This document shows, in pieces, positions 22,889-25,044 of a stretch of DNA of 25,044 bases; within the stretch, counting starts at the first letter, position 1, and the number at the start of each line of letters is the position of its first letter. Location of the stretch: contig DAOUAM010000022.1 in the NCBI GenBank assembly GCA_034433305.1, forward strand, positions 1-25,044. The letters run 5' to 3'. The notes beneath the pieces were generated by a model. The model was not told the origin of the DNA. It made no database searches and saw only the letters and a program-made list of their open reading frames with translations. The stretch comes from DAOUAM01 sp034433305 (GTDB lineage: Bacteria; Chloroflexota; Dehalococcoidia; Lucifugimonadales; DAOUAM01). A program made the translations under genes and the position numbers.

Positions 22889-23890
22889 CTACTCGGCGCT
22901 CGGCGCGTGGCCGTCCCGGAAGACGCCGGCCAGGGCGGCCTCGCGCAGCGCCGCCTCCACGGAGACGACACGAGGGCCGTTCCTGGCCAGGTGCACCCTG
23001 GCCGTCTGGCCTTGCAGCACGCTGAAGGAGCGTTCGCCGTCCAGGGCGATGGTGCAGGGCCGCAGGGCCACTTCCCTGGAGTCGCCGGGCCGCAGCAGCC
23101 GCCAGTCCTGGATGTCCACGGCCCGCACCACGCCGGGCGCGATGGGCGCGTGGACGGTGGTGCCTCCCTGGCCGAGGGTGAAGTGCATGCCCAGCTCGTC
23201 CTCCAGGGAGAGCGGGCGGAGCTGGGCACCGATGGCCGACAGGCCAATGCTGGCAGGCTCGGCGCGGGCCAGGAATATCTCGTGTACGGTGTTCATGTCC
23301 CAGATGGCGCGGGCGCCCACGAAGTGCTCCCTGGACACGGCCACGTCCACCAGGGCGATGTCCCTGGGCGCGTCGTCCACGTACACCTCCAGCCGCTTGC
23401 TGACGGTGCTGACCCTGTCCAGTTCCACCAGCCCGAGGGCCACGACGCCGGCGGCTAGCCCGGCCAGGGTGCCCTCCACCATGGACGGGAAGACGTTGTT
23501 GGTGCCGGTGGAGATGGCCACCAGCGGGACGCCGCCGGAGCCTCTGGCCACGGCGCGGTTGGTGCCGTCGCCGCCCAGGGTGACCAGGCAGCCGACGCCC
23601 ATGCGCGCCATAAGCTCCGCCGCCAGGGACGAGTCCCGCTCCTCGTTGTAGATGACCATGTCCAGGAAGTCCACCTGGAGCCTGAGGTCGGCGCCATCCA
23701 GGGCGCCCCGGCCCAGCATGGCGACATCGGGCATCATGACCACCTGCTCGACGCCGGCGGCATCCAGGCCGGCCAGGAGGCGCTTCAGCACGTTGACCTT
23801 CTCCTGGTTGGGCACGAAGCGCCCATGGGCCACCAGCCGCCTTATGTCCTTGCCCGCCGCCGGGTTAGCTATTATGCCTACGGTTGCCAA
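22889..23890 (-). CDS. AcoX-like ATP-NAD kinase-family protein
   Basis: A 333-residue protein of the ATP-NAD kinase superfamily. It opens GIIANPAAGKD, carries the GGDGT motif at 106-110 (LVTLGGDGTNRAVARG) and the STGTNNVFP loop. It is closer to AcoX, the accessory protein of acetoin/2-oxoacid dehydrogenase operons, than to housekeeping NAD kinase; AcoX's biochemical role is unsettled. The neighbouring E2 gene supports this reading. The start is TTG at 23888-23890, where homology begins; AGGAG lies about 11 bases upstream. The downstream gene is 120 bases away across a repeat cluster. Its stop codon TAG overlaps the edge of that repeat. Confidence 0.82.
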   Translation of the reverse strand: MATVGIIANPAAGKDIRRLVAHGRFVPNQEKVNVLKRLLAGLDAAGVEQVVMMPDVAMLGRGALDGADLRLQVDFLDMVIYNEERDSSLAAELMARMGVGCLVTLGGDGTNRAVARGSGGVPLVAISTGTNNVFPSMVEGTLAGLAAGVVALGLVELDRVSTVSKRLEVYVDDAPRDIALVDVAVSREHFVGARAIWDMNTVHEIFLARAEPASIGLSAIGAQLRPLSLEDELGMHFTLGQGGTTVHAPIAPGVVRAVDIQDWRLLRPGDSREVALRPCTIALDGERSFSVLQGQTARVHLARNGPRVVSVEAALREAALAGVFRDGHAPSAE

Positions 23891-23968
23891 GATAACTGGT
23901 TCTCCTGTTTACATGTCGTTCCGAGCCGCAGGCGAGGAATCCAGGGAGGTAGCCTGAATTGAGCGCCT

Positions 23969-24042
23969 GCCCCCTCTCTGGCTCTCCCCCAGAGGGGGCG
24001 AGAACAGTCCCTTCCCCCTGTGGGGGAAGGTCAGGATGGGGG
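23969..24042 (+). repeat. Dispersed double-hairpin intergenic repeat, copy D
   Basis: Near-identical to copies B and C: CCCCC-AGA-GGGGG, CGAGAAC, then the perfect hairpin CCTTCCCCC-TGT-GGGGGAAGG and GTCAGGA. It lies in the 187-base gap between the E2 and AcoX-like genes. A 15-base direct repeat, AGCGCCTGCCCCCTC, occurs at its left edge (23962-23976) and just past its right edge (24045-24059). Confidence 0.92.
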
Positions 24043-24077
24043 CCAGCGCCTGCCCCCTCGACTCCGCGGTCACCTGC

Positions 24078-25044
24078 TCAGGCTGGCAGCCCTGGCGCCA
24101 TCCAGGCGGGGGACTCCAGCTTGCGCTTGACGGCGCGCAGGAACTCGCCGGCGGGCACGCCGTCCAGGGCGCGGTGGTCGAAGGTGAGGCTCAGGGCCAT
24201 CATGGAGCGTATGGCAATCTCTCCCTGGTACACCGCCGGCTTCTCCACCACGCGGCCGACGCCCAGGATAGCCACCTGGGGCGGGTCCACCAGGGGCGTG
24301 AAGGTGTCTATCTCCTGGCTGGCCAGCGACGTGATGGTGAACGTCGCGCCGGTAACATCGTCCACCGTCAGCTTGCCGTCGCGCGCCCTGCGGGCCAGCT
24401 CCCGTATCTCCCTGGCGATGGACAGCAGGTCCTTCTCATCGGCGCGCCTGATGACCGGCACCATGAGGCCATCGGGCACAGCGGTAGCAGTGCCGATGTT
24501 GACCTCCTTCACCAGGCGCAGGCCCTCCTCGGCCAGCCAGGCGTTGAGGCGCGGGTGCTCCCGCAGGGCTGACGCGGTGGCCGCCACAATGAGGTCCAGG
24601 TCCAGTGGCCGGATGCGCTGGGCGCGCCAGTGGGACACCAGGGCCTCGCGCAGGCGCACCATCTCGGTGACGTCGGCCTCGGTGGTCAGCGTCACCTGGG
24701 CCATGGTCTGGGTGCTGCGCAGCATGCGCTCGGCGATGGTGCGGCGCAGCCCCCTGAGGGGCGCCACCTCGCCTTCTGCTCCACGGGGCGAGGGCGCGGC
24801 AGCCCGGGCGATGGCCCGCTCCACGTCGGCCACCAGGACGCGCCCGTTGGGGCCGGTGCCCTGGACGGTGGCCAGGTCTATACCGCGCTGCTTCGCCAGC
24901 AGCCGGGCCGCCGGGACGACCTGCACAGGCGCCCGCGCCGCCGGCTGCCGCTGGGCCTCGATGGCGCGGCGCACGTCGTCCTCCACGATGCGGCCGCCGG
25001 GGCCGGTGCCCTGGAGCGTGGCAAGGTCGAGGTTGTGCTCCCGC
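24078..25044 (-). CDS. 2-oxoacid dehydrogenase E2 (dihydrolipoamide acyltransferase), 5' part off-window
   Basis: The C-terminal 321 residues of an E2 acyltransferase; the reading frame is open through base 25044, so the N-terminal lipoyl domain lies beyond the edge. Two E3-binding (peripheral subunit-binding) motifs occur in tandem: LDLATLQGTGPGGRIVEDDV at the edge and, after an Ala/Pro/Gln linker, ARLLAKQRGIDLATVQGTG with PNGRVLVADV. The catalytic domain starts at LRGLRRTIAERM and has the active-site motif DHRALDG, plus FTITSLA and PPQVAILGVG. With AcoX-like protein downstream it probably belongs to an acetoin-, branched-chain- or pyruvate-type complex. A GTG at 24984-24986 could be mistaken for the start. 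Confidence 0.93.
   Translation of the reverse strand, partial: REHNLDLATLQGTGPGGRIVEDDVRRAIEAQRQPAARAPVQVVPAARLLAKQRGIDLATVQGTGPNGRVLVADVERAIARAAAPSPRGAEGEVAPLRGLRRTIAERMLRSTQTMAQVTLTTEADVTEMVRLREALVSHWRAQRIRPLDLDLIVAATASALREHPRLNAWLAEEGLRLVKEVNIGTATAVPDGLMVPVIRRADEKDLLSIAREIRELARRARDGKLTVDDVTGATFTITSLASQEIDTFTPLVDPPQVAILGVGRVVEKPAVYQGEIAIRSMMALSLTFDHRALDGVPAGEFLRAVKRKLESPAWMAPGLPA

Noticed and set aside
21158..23651. Long plus-strand frames of 556 and 431 residues
   Set aside because: They lie antisense to the GGT-family and AcoX-like genes and show no motif; the opposite strand has clear family signatures.
7651..24042. The four dispersed repeats as insertion sequences or transcription terminators
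   Set aside because: There is no transposase and no T-run after the hairpins. They occur in divergent and same-strand gaps as well, so a plain terminator role does not explain their placement.

Overview
The window is a GC-rich bacterial chromosome segment of ordinary gene density. It has no phage, transposase, plasmid or CRISPR signature. The mix of genes suggests an uncultivated Chloroflexota (Dehalococcoidia- or SAR202-like) genome: a CIRCE-controlled groES-groEL pair, a UbiA-family decaprenyl-phosphate phosphoribosyltransferase, a DUF3536-type GH57 hydrolase, an EtfD/HdrD-like membrane iron-sulfur protein, and a lipoprotein with a Pro/Thr/Ser linker and CARDB repeats. That placement is inference; no phylogenetic marker was compared.

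Layout. Bases 61-2223 hold groES-groEL on the minus strand, with a readable promoter and CIRCE operator. Bases 2416-6173 hold three plus-strand genes: the prenyltransferase, the iron-sulfur redox protein and an RDD membrane protein. They end in an intrinsic terminator and a hairpin-rich spacer. Bases 6655-9443 hold a DapA-family aldolase and a GH57 hydrolase on the minus strand. argC follows at 9995-11029. Bases 11324-14032 are a signalling cluster: an HPt protein, a REC-histidine kinase that appears to start at ACG, a single-domain REC protein and a NarL-like regulator. A tRNA-Glu(UUC) and a methyltransferase follow. Bases 15485-18127 encode a large surface lipoprotein with three CARDB-like domains and an HEMGH zinc-protease motif. 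Bases 18238-20300 form a thiG-thiE-thiS operon behind a promoter, a TPP riboswitch and a terminator. Then come a DedA/VTT membrane protein (20471-21079), a gamma-glutamyltransferase, an AcoX-like ATP-NAD kinase-family protein and the end of a 2-oxoacid dehydrogenase E2 subunit that runs off the right edge.

How the parts fit. The thi genes make the thiazole ring and couple it to the pyrimidine, and product TPP can switch the operon off through the leader. E2 plus AcoX-like protein indicate an acetoin/branched-chain-type 2-oxoacid dehydrogenase locus, itself TPP-dependent through the E1 subunit presumed to lie off-window. The signalling cluster has the parts of a multistep phosphorelay (HPt, REC, kinase, two further REC proteins).

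Non-gene structure is the most distinctive content. A roughly 70-base double-hairpin repeat occurs four times (7651, 9822, 18141, 23969), always intergenic and always in the same orientation. A second palindromic family lies between the gamma-glutamyltransferase and AcoX-like genes. A 42-base duplication sits inside the RDD gene. I see no clear-cut new defence or mobile system. The best candidates for something undescribed are the CARDB-HEMGH lipoprotein, the HPt/ACG-start kinase unit, the tandem E3-binding domains in E2, and the repeat family.
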